Shown here in pieces: positions 1-7,134 of a stretch of DNA of 10,733 nucleotides. The stretch lies in NCBI GenBank assembly GCA_043746555.1, contig JAYTQU010000003.1, forward strand, positions 1 through 10,733, read 5' to 3'. The notes under the pieces are model-generated. The model was not told the origin of the DNA, did no database searches, and saw only the letters and a program-made list of their open reading frames with translations. Each line of letters starts with the position of its first letter. Position 1 is the first letter of the stretch. Source of the DNA: CAZQYC01 sp043746555. GTDB lineage: Bacteria; Pseudomonadota; Gammaproteobacteria; Steroidobacterales; Steroidobacteraceae. The position numbers and the translations under genes were made by a program.

Positions 1-1
1 A

Positions 2-253
2 CGCGGACATCATTTGCGCGAAGTCGTTAAACACCTTCCCTTAGAACGCATGCTGATCGAGACCGACGCGCCGTACCTGTTGCCTCGCGATCTAAACCCG
101 AAACCGACTTCGCGTCGCAATGAACCCATCTATCTAACTCATGTGTTGACGACGATTGCACAGTGTCGCAATGAAGATGCGGACCTCATAGCAAAAGCGA
201 CGACGGCGAACGCGGTCGCGCTATTTGGTTGGCCGCAGCTCAACCTTCACTAG
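2..253 (+). CDS. tatD: TatD family metal-dependent hydrolase/nuclease, C-terminal part (5' end outside window)
   Basis: This is the last 83 or so residues of a TatD-family metal-dependent hydrolase. The family has a TIM-barrel fold with divalent metals, and E. coli TatD acts as a 3'-5' exonuclease in the cytoplasm. The visible part begins RGHHLREVVKHLPLERML and contains the family block IETDAPYLLPRDL (its Asp is a metal-site residue in the family), followed by KPTSRRNEP and a C-terminal helix ending in TANAVALFGW. This matches the E. coli TatD C-terminus more closely than YcfH or YjjV, because the PRDL..KP.SRRNEP stretch is TatD-like. The reading frame is open from base 2, so the gene starts upstream of the window. 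Its stop lies inside the 3' end of the convergent NERD gene (14-base overlap), so the two transcripts meet tail to tail and no separate terminator is visible. Confidence 0.93.
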   Translation, partial: RGHHLREVVKHLPLERMLIETDAPYLLPRDLNPKPTSRRNEPIYLTHVLTTIAQCRNEDADLIAKATTANAVALFGWPQLNLH

Positions 254-824
254 TGGCCGGTTGCGCGTTTTGCTTGACGTGACTCCACACGTTTGCAAAT
301 GCAGCGACGACATTGCCGCGATTGCGATCGACCACCGAAAAATGATCGGTCAACTCGTCGACGCGCAGAACGTAAGTGGATTTTCCTTTGGGAAATTCGC
401 TGCGCGTCGTGAATACCACGCGTCCATCGACCGGCGTGTTGGCGGCCAATAATTTCACGGCCGCAAGACGATCGTACAAAACGTGTTGTGGGTTGCGAAA
501 TGTGTAGCGACCCTTCTTGCCGATGGACGTCCACTGCACCATTTGATCGCCGCCGAAAATCGCCCCGGGTCGCTCCACGAGATCGAGCACCAATAGTCCA
601 CGTTCGGTTAGCAGCAAGTACTGAAGGAAGATATGCCCGTCCATGCCATTCGGGATCAGCACATTGCGTAGTACTTCGTACGCAATCGAATCGATGGTGC
701 GCTCCATTTTTTGCAGCGCTTGACGCTTGCGCCAAATAATGATGACCCAAGTCAGCAGCAGCGCAACGACAACCGCGCCGGCCGCCGGATACGTCCAGCG
801 CGGAATCTGCGAAAGTTCGCTCAT
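240..824 (-). CDS. Membrane-anchored NERD-domain protein, last gene of the thr operon
   Basis: This 194-residue protein has one hydrophobic segment near its N-terminus (about residues 12-31), followed by WRKRQ. The positive charges suggest that the rest faces the cytoplasm. Residues about 45-150 resemble a NERD (nuclease-related) domain: the strand RGLLVLDLVERPG, then GAIFGGDQMVQWT, then FRNPQHVLYDRLAAVKLL and the strand GRVVFTTRSEFPKG. Canonical NERD domains carry Asp and Glu-x-Lys in this first strand pair. By eye these positions are Gln68, Asp81 and Val83, so nuclease activity is doubtful. The start codon overlaps the thrC stop (ATGA), which implies translational coupling. The 3' end overlaps tatD on the other strand. 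The function is unknown: the gene position suggests co-expression with threonine synthesis, but nothing in the protein suggests an enzyme of that pathway. Confidence 0.8.
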   Translation of the reverse strand: MSELSQIPRWTYPAAGAVVVALLLTWVIIIWRKRQALQKMERTIDSIAYEVLRNVLIPNGMDGHIFLQYLLLTERGLLVLDLVERPGAIFGGDQMVQWTSIGKKGRYTFRNPQHVLYDRLAAVKLLAANTPVDGRVVFTTRSEFPKGKSTYVLRVDELTDHFSVVDRNRGNVVAAFANVWSHVKQNAQPATSEG

Positions 825-2125
825 GCCGGCAACCCGCCGCGCAAGGCGTCAAGCGTCGCAGCGATTTCGCTTTCGTGCCTCGGCAACGTCAACAATTTTG
901 CCAGCGCCTCGGGCACTGGAATTTTTTCACCGAGCAGAGGTTCGACAATATCGTTGAACTTGGCAGGATGCGCCGTGGACACGATGACCCACTGCTTATT
1001 CACCGCGCTGCGAATCATGGCAATGCGTCGATACACTTCGGCCGCCACTGCTGTATGCGGACACCAAATGGCCCCAAGCGATTGTCGGTCGAGTTTGATA
1101 CGCGCGCGAATTTGTTCGTCGCTAACCGAATCGGCAGTGACTTGCAAACGGAGCGCGTCGATGTCGGGGAATAAGGCGCGTAGCCGCTCCATGTTGCTCG
1201 GGTTGCCGACGTCCATCGAATTCGCAATTGTCGCGACGCTCCGACGCGCTTGATAGTCGCCGCTCTGCAAGAAATCGCCGACAGTACGATTCGCATTGGT
1301 CGCTAATACAATTTCGCCGATCGGCAAGCCCGAAAGCTTCGCGAAGATACAAGCCGTAGCGTTGCCGAGATTGCCGCTCGGTATGATGAAATTGGCTTTG
1401 TCGCCACGATCGCGCCAAACCTGCAAACTCGCCTGCGCGTAGTACACCATCTGCGGCAACAAGCGACCGACATTGATACTGTTGGCCGACGACAGCTCAT
1501 GGGACTTCTGCAACGCCGGATCGCGAAATGCTTCTTTCACCATGCGTTGGCATTCGTCGAAACTGCCGCGTACCGCTAGCGTATGAATATTCTCGCCCCA
1601 GCAGGCGAGTTGTTGCGCTTGACGCGGCGCGACCAGTCCTTTCGGATAGAGCACGCCGACCTGCGCCCACGGCCGCCGAAAAAACGCCGAGGCCACTGCC
1701 CCACCGGTATCGCCGGAGGTGGCAACTAGAATCGTGAGTTTGCGTTTCGCGTTTTTGCGAATGCGTTCCAAACTCGCCGCCAAAAATCGCGCGCCAAAAT
1801 CTTTGAACGCCGCCGTCGGTCCGTGAAACAACTCAAGTACATATGCGGGTCCAGGCGTTCCGCTCAACCGCACCAACGGCGCCGGAAAATTAAAGGCGTC
1901 GCGACAAATCTCGGCGAGATCGCCTGCCAGCACATCACCCCGCGCAAACGGCGCGATCAAACGTGCGGCCAAATTCGCTAAATCGTTCGCGCCGTCGAAA
2001 TCGGCTATTGAAAATTGCGGAAAAGATTCCGGGATGACTAGTCCGCCTTCCGACGAAATGCCCTGTGCGATAGCTTGACTCAACGTCACGCGTGTTGACG
2101 GGTCGCGAGTACTAATGAATTTCAT
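821..2125 (-). CDS. thrC: Threonine synthase
   Basis: The 434-residue protein converts O-phosphohomoserine to threonine, the last step of the pathway, using pyridoxal phosphate in the cytoplasm. The N-terminus MKFISTRDPS is family-like. The PLP-binding lysine should be Lys108 in HGPTAAFKDFGARF. ATSGDTGGAVASAF (about 135-148), SANSINVGRLLPQ (about 213-225) and the phosphate-binding loop PSGNLGNATA (about 249-258) are all present. The length fits the microbial threonine synthases that have the N-terminal extension domain. The ATG at 2125 gives the standard N-terminus, but I see no Shine-Dalgarno in the 31 bases between the thrB stop and this start, so expression may depend on coupling or an A/T-rich leader. 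The last base pairs overlap the start of the NERD gene. Third gene of thrABC. Confidence 0.97.
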   Translation of the reverse strand: MKFISTRDPSTRVTLSQAIAQGISSEGGLVIPESFPQFSIADFDGANDLANLAARLIAPFARGDVLAGDLAEICRDAFNFPAPLVRLSGTPGPAYVLELFHGPTAAFKDFGARFLAASLERIRKNAKRKLTILVATSGDTGGAVASAFFRRPWAQVGVLYPKGLVAPRQAQQLACWGENIHTLAVRGSFDECQRMVKEAFRDPALQKSHELSSANSINVGRLLPQMVYYAQASLQVWRDRGDKANFIIPSGNLGNATACIFAKLSGLPIGEIVLATNANRTVGDFLQSGDYQARRSVATIANSMDVGNPSNMERLRALFPDIDALRLQVTADSVSDEQIRARIKLDRQSLGAIWCPHTAVAAEVYRRIAMIRSAVNKQWVIVSTAHPAKFNDIVEPLLGEKIPVPEALAKLLTLPRHESEIAATLDALRGGLPA

Positions 2126-2156
2126 TTGAATAGCAAGACGGCTTAGACAATTCGCA

Positions 2157-3089
2157 TTAAGCGATCACTCGGGCGCCATTTGCGTCGAGCGCGCTGATCC
2201 ATGCATCGCTTTGCAAATTGGCGGTCGCAAAACCCGCGACCATCGCATCGCGAATTCGTTCGGCATCCGGCGCTTCGCACCAAGCAAAAATGGTGGGTCC
2301 GGCTCCGGAGATTGAGCAGCCCAGCGCGCCATTTTCCATTGCGCCCTTCTTGACGGCATCGAAACCTGGAATGAGCACGCGACGTTGCGGTTCGATGATC
2401 ACGTCTTCCAACGATTCCCGAATCAATTGTAGGTCGCCGGTGAAGCAGCCCGTGAGAAAACCTGAAATGTTCGCCGTTTGCCAAATCACATCCGACAATT
2501 CGACTGTCTTTTTCAATATCTCGCGTGCGGCGCGCGTGCTCAACATCATGTGCGGATGAATGAGTACAGCGCGAATGGTGGGCGGCACTGGAATTTGTTT
2601 AACGTTGGGATTATCGACGCCGACCGTCAACACCAAACCGCCGTACAACGACGGCGCTATGTTGTCGACATGTACCGAACCGCTTGCCACTTTCTCGCCG
2701 TGCATTGCTGCCTTGAGCATACCGAGTCGATCGAGCGGTTTCGGCAACAATGCATTGGCGGCGACCACGGCCGCGACCGCCGATGCGGCAGAGCCGCCGA
2801 GACCCGAACCAAGCGGGATTCCTTTTTCGATCGTCAACTCGAAACCAAAATCGAGCTTCTGATCGCGAATCATACTGAGCACCGCCATTCCGGCCGTGTT
2901 CTTCTGGGCATCGAGCGGCAAATCCTTCACAATGCCGGTGATCGCGGCGATACGCACTATTGGCTCGTCAATGCGACGCGCTGTCACGCGATCGCCGATT
3001 GCCTGCACGCTGTGACCCAACACATCGAATCCAACGGCGACATTACCGACGCTCGCAGGCGCAAATGCGGTGGCGGAATTTTTTGTCAT
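2157..3089 (-). CDS. thrB: Homoserine kinase
   Basis: This GHMP-family kinase phosphorylates L-homoserine with ATP to O-phosphohomoserine, the substrate of ThrC. The first GHMP motif is APASVGNVAVGFDVLG near the N-terminus. The ATP-binding glycine-rich loop is PLGSGLGGSAASAVAA (about residues 91-106). The third motif is GCSISGAGPTIFAW in the C-terminal part. Starting at the ATG at 3089 gives 310 residues, the usual length, and an N-terminus (MTKNSATAFAPASV) like that of other ThrB proteins. The frame stays open upstream to a TTG at 3134, which would add 15 residues (RSQDL twice) from a tandem repeat and would overlap thrA. I reject that start because an AGGA lies 7 bases before the ATG. The gene follows thrA by 17 bases and precedes thrC by 31. 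Confidence 0.96.
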   Translation of the reverse strand: MTKNSATAFAPASVGNVAVGFDVLGHSVQAIGDRVTARRIDEPIVRIAAITGIVKDLPLDAQKNTAGMAVLSMIRDQKLDFGFELTIEKGIPLGSGLGGSAASAVAAVVAANALLPKPLDRLGMLKAAMHGEKVASGSVHVDNIAPSLYGGLVLTVGVDNPNVKQIPVPPTIRAVLIHPHMMLSTRAAREILKKTVELSDVIWQTANISGFLTGCFTGDLQLIRESLEDVIIEPQRRVLIPGFDAVKKGAMENGALGCSISGAGPTIFAWCEAPDAERIRDAMVAGFATANLQSDAWISALDANGARVIA

Positions 3090-3091
3090 CG

Positions 3092-3121
3092 TCAAATCCT
3101 GGCTCCTCAAATCTTGGCTCC
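3092..3121 (-). repeat. 15-bp tandem duplication across the thrA stop and thrB leader
   Basis: Read on the minus strand, GGAGCCAAGATTTGA (3121-3107) is followed immediately by GGAGCCAGGATTTGA (3106-3092), with one A/G difference. The first copy encodes the last residues of ThrA (GAKI plus the stop). The second copy makes up nearly all of the thrA-thrB spacer and repeats an in-frame TGA. Confidence 0.95.
3097..3100 (-). promoter_or_regulatory. Ribosome-binding site of thrB (AGGA), decides the start
   Basis: On the minus strand AGGA lies 7 bases before the ATG at 3089. It sits in the second copy of the 15-bp tandem repeat, exactly where the two copies differ (AAGA in the thrA copy, AGGA here). 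This favours the ATG at 3089 over the upstream TTG at 3134. Confidence 0.6.
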
Positions 3122-5593
3122 GAGATACGCGCAAACACGCAACAAGTCGGCGAATACTCCGCCGGCAGTTACATCCGGACCCGCGCCTGGACCTTGCACG
3201 ACCAATGGGTTTTGGTTGTAACGACTGGTGGTGAAACGCACGACGTTATCGGTGAGATTGATATTCGCGAAGGTGTGCGAACGATCAAGTTCAACAAGAC
3301 CAACGGCTGCTTTTCCGGATGCCGCATCCAGCGAACCCACATAGCGCAGCACTTTGTCGCGAGCGCGCGCCGCCTGCAAACGCTTCAGCATCGGCGCATC
3401 GAACTCCGGTAGATGCGCGAGAAATTCATCCACGCTGCACTTGGTTAGCGCGGCCGGCACCAACCCTTCCAGCTGTACGTGGGACATCTCCAAGCGCAAT
3501 CCCATCTCTCGTCCCAAGATCACAATCTTGCGCGCAAAATCGATACCCGACAAATCATCGCGGGGATCAGGCTCGGTGTAGCCCTTGGCTTTCGCGTCGC
3601 GGACGACGGTGGAGAATGGCTGTTGGCCGTCCCACACATTAAACAGGTACGCGAGTGTTCCGGAGAGAATGCCTTCAACACGCCGAATCTCATCGCCCGT
3701 TTCGCGCAAATCGCGCAGTGTTTGAATGATCGGCAGGCCAGCGCCGACCGTCGCTTCATATAAATAGTGCGCCCCGCCATTGCGACGCGACGCCTGCAAA
3801 CGATCGTAGAAAGCCATCTCGGCACTGTTCGCTTTCTTGTTGGGCGTCACCACATGAATGCCCGCAGCCAACCACTCGGGATAACATTTCGCCACCTCCG
3901 AACTTGCCGAACAGTCGATGATGATCGCGTGCGGTAAATGATCGGCGTGCACATGCTCGGCGAAGCGCTTGAGATCGGCCGTTTCAGAACCGGATTGCAG
4001 CGCATCGCGCCAATTGGTTATTGCGACTTCGGATTTTGCGAGATGCATTTGCTTGGTGGTGGCGATACCGCGCACTCGCAAATCCAATTTGAAATCGCGC
4101 GCCAGACGCTCTACCTGCGACGCCAATTGGTCGAGTAACGCGCCACCGACGACACCGGGTCCGATCAATCCGATCGACACCGTGTTCGGCGATAAATAGA
4201 AACTTGAATGCACCGATCGCAATGCGCGCGCCGATTGCTTGCCGTCGATCACTGCGGAGATATTTCGCTCCGATGCTCCCTGCGCAATCGCGCGCACGCT
4301 GACGCCGGCATTGCCGAGTGCACTAAAAACTTTCGCCGCGACACCATGCGCGCCGGCCATGCCGTCGCCCACCACTGCCAGAATGCTGCACGATTTAGTG
4401 ACTTCGACACGCTGAATTTGCCCTTGCCGCAACTCGCTCTCGAACGCCTGTCGCACGACGATTTCCGCTTGGTCAGCTTCGATTTCCGGAATCGCAAAGC
4501 AAATGGAATGTTCGGAACTTCCTTGCGAAATCAGAATGACCGACATGCCATGATCGCGCAATGCGCCGAATAGGCGCTGCGCCGTTCCGGGCACACCGAT
4601 CATGCCTGCGCCCTCCAAATTCACGAGCGCGACATGATCGATGCAAGTAATGCCCTTGACCATCAATTGAGATTTCGATTTTTCGCAAATAAGCGTGCCC
4701 GGTTCCTCGGGGGCAAAAGTATTTTTAATCCAGATCGGAATGCCTTTCTTCACGGCCGGTGCCATGGTTTGCGGATGAATCACCTTTGCACCGAAGTACG
4801 CTAACTCCATCGCTTCGTTGTACGAAAGCGAATCGATCACGGTGGCATCGGGCACGAGACGCGGATCCGCGGACAACACGCCGTTCACGTCGGTCCAGAT
4901 CACAATCTCACGCGCGTTCAACAAGGCGCCGAAGATCGAGCCGGAAAAGTCGCTGCCGTTGCGCCCGAGCGTAGTCTGCAATCCTTTCGCATCGCGCGCA
5001 ATGAAACCCGTGATGATGAGAGTTGTCGGACCCGCTTTCACGAAACGATCGCAATTCGCTTGGCTTTTCTCCCAGCGAACGCTAGGGCCGAGCGAACCCC
5101 ATTCGACGGTGATGACATCGCGCGCATCGAGCCACTGAACATTGGGACACTTGCCGCGCTGCTGCAAGTAGCGCGCGAACAAACGCGTGGACCAGATCTC
5201 GCCGTATCCTGAAATCAGATCGCGAACAATTTGCGAACCGGAACGAATTAGACGCACGGTTTGCAAAATACCGGCGATGTCGCGGCAATCTAGTTCGAGT
5301 TGCGCCACGTATTCATCGCGCGAGCCGTCCATCAGAAGCGCATCCGCAATTGCAACGTGTCGAGCGCGAACCGCTTCGATTTGACTTGGAACCGTATCGT
5401 CTTGCTGTTCGGCCGCAGTGATCAAGTTGAGCAACACGTCGGTCACGCCACGACACGCCGACAGCACCACGCCCAATCGCTCGGCCGGATCGGACTCTAA
5501 AATTTTAGCGACGCGCTCCATGCAGGCCGCGTCGGCCACGCTGGAACCGCCAAACTTATGAACTCGCCACCGATCTTTGGGCCAGGGTTGCAC
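3107..5593 (-). CDS. thrA: Bifunctional aspartate kinase / homoserine dehydrogenase I
   Basis: The 828-residue fusion enzyme catalyses the first and third steps from aspartate towards threonine. The aspartokinase domain occupies about residues 1-300, with KFGGSS at 13-18, GRNGSDFSG at about 210-218 and WTDVNGVLSADPR at about 233-245. Two ACT regulatory domains follow (about 319-390 and 400-460). Their SQGSSEHS and AQGASERN turns carry the Gln that binds threonine in related fusions, so threonine feedback is likely. The homoserine dehydrogenase domain starts at about 473 with the nucleotide loop GLIGPGVVGG, then TPNKKAN, EATVGAGLPII and GYTEPDPRDDLSGIDFARK. The GTG start at 5593 is the only one that keeps KFGGSS close to the N-terminus. 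A weak AAGAGA precedes it. Adjacent thrB and thrC identify it as ThrA rather than MetL. Confidence 0.96.
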   Translation of the reverse strand: MQPWPKDRWRVHKFGGSSVADAACMERVAKILESDPAERLGVVLSACRGVTDVLLNLITAAEQQDDTVPSQIEAVRARHVAIADALLMDGSRDEYVAQLELDCRDIAGILQTVRLIRSGSQIVRDLISGYGEIWSTRLFARYLQQRGKCPNVQWLDARDVITVEWGSLGPSVRWEKSQANCDRFVKAGPTTLIITGFIARDAKGLQTTLGRNGSDFSGSIFGALLNAREIVIWTDVNGVLSADPRLVPDATVIDSLSYNEAMELAYFGAKVIHPQTMAPAVKKGIPIWIKNTFAPEEPGTLICEKSKSQLMVKGITCIDHVALVNLEGAGMIGVPGTAQRLFGALRDHGMSVILISQGSSEHSICFAIPEIEADQAEIVVRQAFESELRQGQIQRVEVTKSCSILAVVGDGMAGAHGVAAKVFSALGNAGVSVRAIAQGASERNISAVIDGKQSARALRSVHSSFYLSPNTVSIGLIGPGVVGGALLDQLASQVERLARDFKLDLRVRGIATTKQMHLAKSEVAITNWRDALQSGSETADLKRFAEHVHADHLPHAIIIDCSASSEVAKCYPEWLAAGIHVVTPNKKANSAEMAFYDRLQASRRNGGAHYLYEATVGAGLPIIQTLRDLRETGDEIRRVEGILSGTLAYLFNVWDGQQPFSTVVRDAKAKGYTEPDPRDDLSGIDFARKIVILGREMGLRLEMSHVQLEGLVPAALTKCSVDEFLAHLPEFDAPMLKRLQAARARDKVLRYVGSLDAASGKAAVGLVELDRSHTFANINLTDNVVRFTTSRYNQNPLVVQGPGAGPDVTAGGVFADLLRVCAYLGAKI

Positions 5594-5724
5594 GAAATCG
5601 ATCTCTTAATCGTATTAGCGCAACCGGAACGGCGCGCAGGACGCGACACTTTACTGGGCGGTGAGTAGGCGAGCAAGTTGGGCCTGGTATGACGGCGATG
5701 CCGAGCGGGAATGTCGGTGACGAA
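5594..5724 (-). other. Leader region upstream of thrA
   Basis: There are 131 bases between the stop of the ATPase-FHA gene and the thrA start. I looked for a thrL-like leader peptide rich in Thr and Ile codons and for a hairpin with a T tract, as in the enterobacterial attenuator, and found neither. No clear sigma-70 promoter pair stands out: a TACGAT at about 5613-5618 is the nearest -10 look-alike but has no good -35. thrABC may therefore be read from the upstream gene or from a promoter I cannot recognise. Confidence 0.4.
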
Positions 5725-7134
5725 CTACCCTGCTTCGTCGAAGCGACCAAAGGCCAGTACGGCGTTGTCGCTCGCCGGCTCGACAACTCCCAGACGCGCA
5801 AACTTGAGCGTTGCGGACGCATCGCCCTCCATCGGCGGCGCGATGGCGGGATTTAGATAGGTAACACGCGCCGGGCCGACTTGAATCAAATCGCGATGTT
5901 TGAGTAGCGCACGCACGGCCCGCTTGCCATTGACGAGGACGCCGTTGGTGCTGCCCAAGTCGATCAGTAAGTCGCGGCCTCGCCCGTTGACACCCGGTTC
6001 GCGCACGATCAATGAGTGATAACGGCTCACAAACGCGCTGTCGATGCGCACATCGGCCAATTCGCTCCGGCCGATCAAGATGCGCGTGGCCATCAGCGGT
6101 ACGACACTATCGGGCAGCCCTTGCGAGGTCACCAGCAACAACGCCTGCTCTTCTTTGGTGGTACCCGGTGGCGAATCGGCAATCGCTTCGATACGTGTCG
6201 CCGTGGGAACGATCGACAGTTCTTCAGCCGCTTGTGTCAGCGCCTTTGCCGAAAGACGCACATCGCCGAGTTCCATCGCAACCGACAGCGCGCGTTCGCA
6301 AAGACGATTGATGGCCCGAGGAATCCCCGCAGTGTAGCGATGAATTTGAGGCGTGAGCGTCGGCGGCGCGAGTGCGTCGGGATCGTGCGCACCGGCCGCG
6401 CGTAATCGATGCGCCACGTACGCGGCCACTTGATCTTCGCTAAAACTCTCAATGCCGATGCGCGGAGTGCGACCTTGCGCGAGTCCCGCCATGCGCGGCG
6501 AATCGACAATCAAGTTGAGCGCATGCCCGCCTAGCAAAAGTAATTTTACGATCCGCTTACCGTCGTAATTCAATTCGCCGATCAACCGCAGCTCCTCAAG
6601 CACAGCCGGCTTCAACGAATGGACGCCTTCCACCGCCAACAGGCACAGGCGATTTTGATTAAACTGATGCGTGAGAAAGCGGCTCAATAACCGCCGGCGG
6701 TCGGTGCGATCCGCTTCGTTTAACTCCATCCCGAATTGTTTCAATACTTCGCGCAGGAATTCCTGCGGGTCCGCCGCATCGCTACGAACATGAGCGAGCA
6801 ACACACGCTCATCGAGATCGCTCAGCAGTCGACGAATCAGCAATGACTTGCCGATGCCATCCTCGCCCGTCACCGCCGCAAGATTGGCGCGCGACCAAAG
6901 AAGCTGACCGATAAATCCCAACGCGCGCAGATGTTGTTGACTGGGGAAGAAATACACATCGCTGACGTCTTCGGCAAACGGCGGCTCGCGAAGGCCCATC
7001 ACCGCGAGAACATCGGCGATCGCGTCCGACCCCGCATCGGACGAATCGCGCGATATCAACTCCGACCCCGAATTCTTATGGTCGGGGTCGGAATGAACGA
7101 TGGTGTCCTCGAGTTGGCGCATGGTCTCCGGCAA
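5725..7134 (-). CDS. ExeA-like AAA ATPase fused to a C-terminal FHA domain
   Basis: The protein has up to 469 residues and no signal peptide, so it is probably cytoplasmic. Residues 1-44 are Ser/Asp-rich and unlike the family. From about 45, GLREPPFAEDV..YFFPSQQHLRAL matches the N-terminus of ExeA/GspA/MshM-type ATPases. Walker A is GEDGIGKS (90-97). The Walker B position reads LCLLAVEGVHSL (163-174), so the usual Asp-Glu is Glu169-Gly170. GIPRAINRLCERAL (270-283) is the family's C-terminal motif. An FHA domain (about 345-425) keeps its phosphothreonine-binding residues: GR at 355-356, SRYH at 370-373, GSTNG at 394-398 and N402. The likely role is an ATP-binding, phosphoprotein-sensing regulator or assembly factor; the partner is unknown. 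The start is uncertain: TTG at 7134, ATG at 7122, or GTG/ATG near 6999-7002, which would fit the family best. It lies upstream of thrA on the same strand. Confidence 0.82.
   Translation of the reverse strand: MPETMRQLEDTIVHSDPDHKNSGSELISRDSSDAGSDAIADVLAVMGLREPPFAEDVSDVYFFPSQQHLRALGFIGQLLWSRANLAAVTGEDGIGKSLLIRRLLSDLDERVLLAHVRSDAADPQEFLREVLKQFGMELNEADRTDRRRLLSRFLTHQFNQNRLCLLAVEGVHSLKPAVLEELRLIGELNYDGKRIVKLLLLGGHALNLIVDSPRMAGLAQGRTPRIGIESFSEDQVAAYVAHRLRAAGAHDPDALAPPTLTPQIHRYTAGIPRAINRLCERALSVAMELGDVRLSAKALTQAAEELSIVPTATRIEAIADSPPGTTKEEQALLLVTSQGLPDSVVPLMATRILIGRSELADVRIDSAFVSRYHSLIVREPGVNGRGRDLLIDLGSTNGVLVNGKRAVRALLKHRDLIQVGPARVTYLNPAIAPPMEGDASATLKFARLGVVEPASDNAVLAFGRFDEAG
7023..7043. repeat. 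Inverted repeat with TCCGACCCCG core (copy 1)
   Basis: CGTCCGA (7023-7029) and TCGGACG (7037-7043) form a perfect 7-bp inverted repeat with a 7-base loop. It contains the first copy of TCCGACCCCG (7025-7034), which recurs at 7061. It lies within the 5' coding part of the ATPase-FHA gene. Confidence 0.7.
7061..7092. repeat. Perfect 11-bp inverted repeat (REP-like palindrome)
   Basis: TCCGACCCCGA (7061-7071) and TCGGGGTCGGA (7082-7092) are perfect 11-bp arms around a 10-base loop, a stable GC-rich hairpin on either strand. No T tract follows on either side, so it does not look like an intrinsic terminator. It falls in codons about 15-25 of the ATPase-FHA gene if the TTG start is used. A compact GC palindrome of this kind resembles REP elements, but I cannot assign it to a family. 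Confidence 0.75.

Noticed and set aside
711..1253. A 180-codon plus-strand open frame opposite thrC.
   Set aside because: It lies antisense to conserved thrC and the NERD gene and shows no family features; it is explained by the GC-rich codon pattern.
3090..3134. A TTG start for thrB at 3134 that adds MRVSRSQDLRSQDLT.
   Set aside because: The added residues come from the 15-bp tandem repeat, overlap thrA and are not part of ThrB. The ATG at 3089 has a well-placed AGGA.
2478..3221. A 247-codon plus-strand open frame opposite thrB.
   Set aside because: It is the antisense of a clearly conserved homoserine kinase gene, its composition is rich in Arg/His/Cys, and it has no recognisable domain.
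5594..5660. A short minus-strand GTG frame before thrA as a leader peptide.
   Set aside because: It has no run of Thr or Ile codons, reads into thrA without a stop, and is not followed by a terminator hairpin.
7061..7092. The 11-bp hairpin as a Rho-independent terminator for the queE-queC-tRNA transcript.
   Set aside because: No T tract follows the hairpin on either strand.
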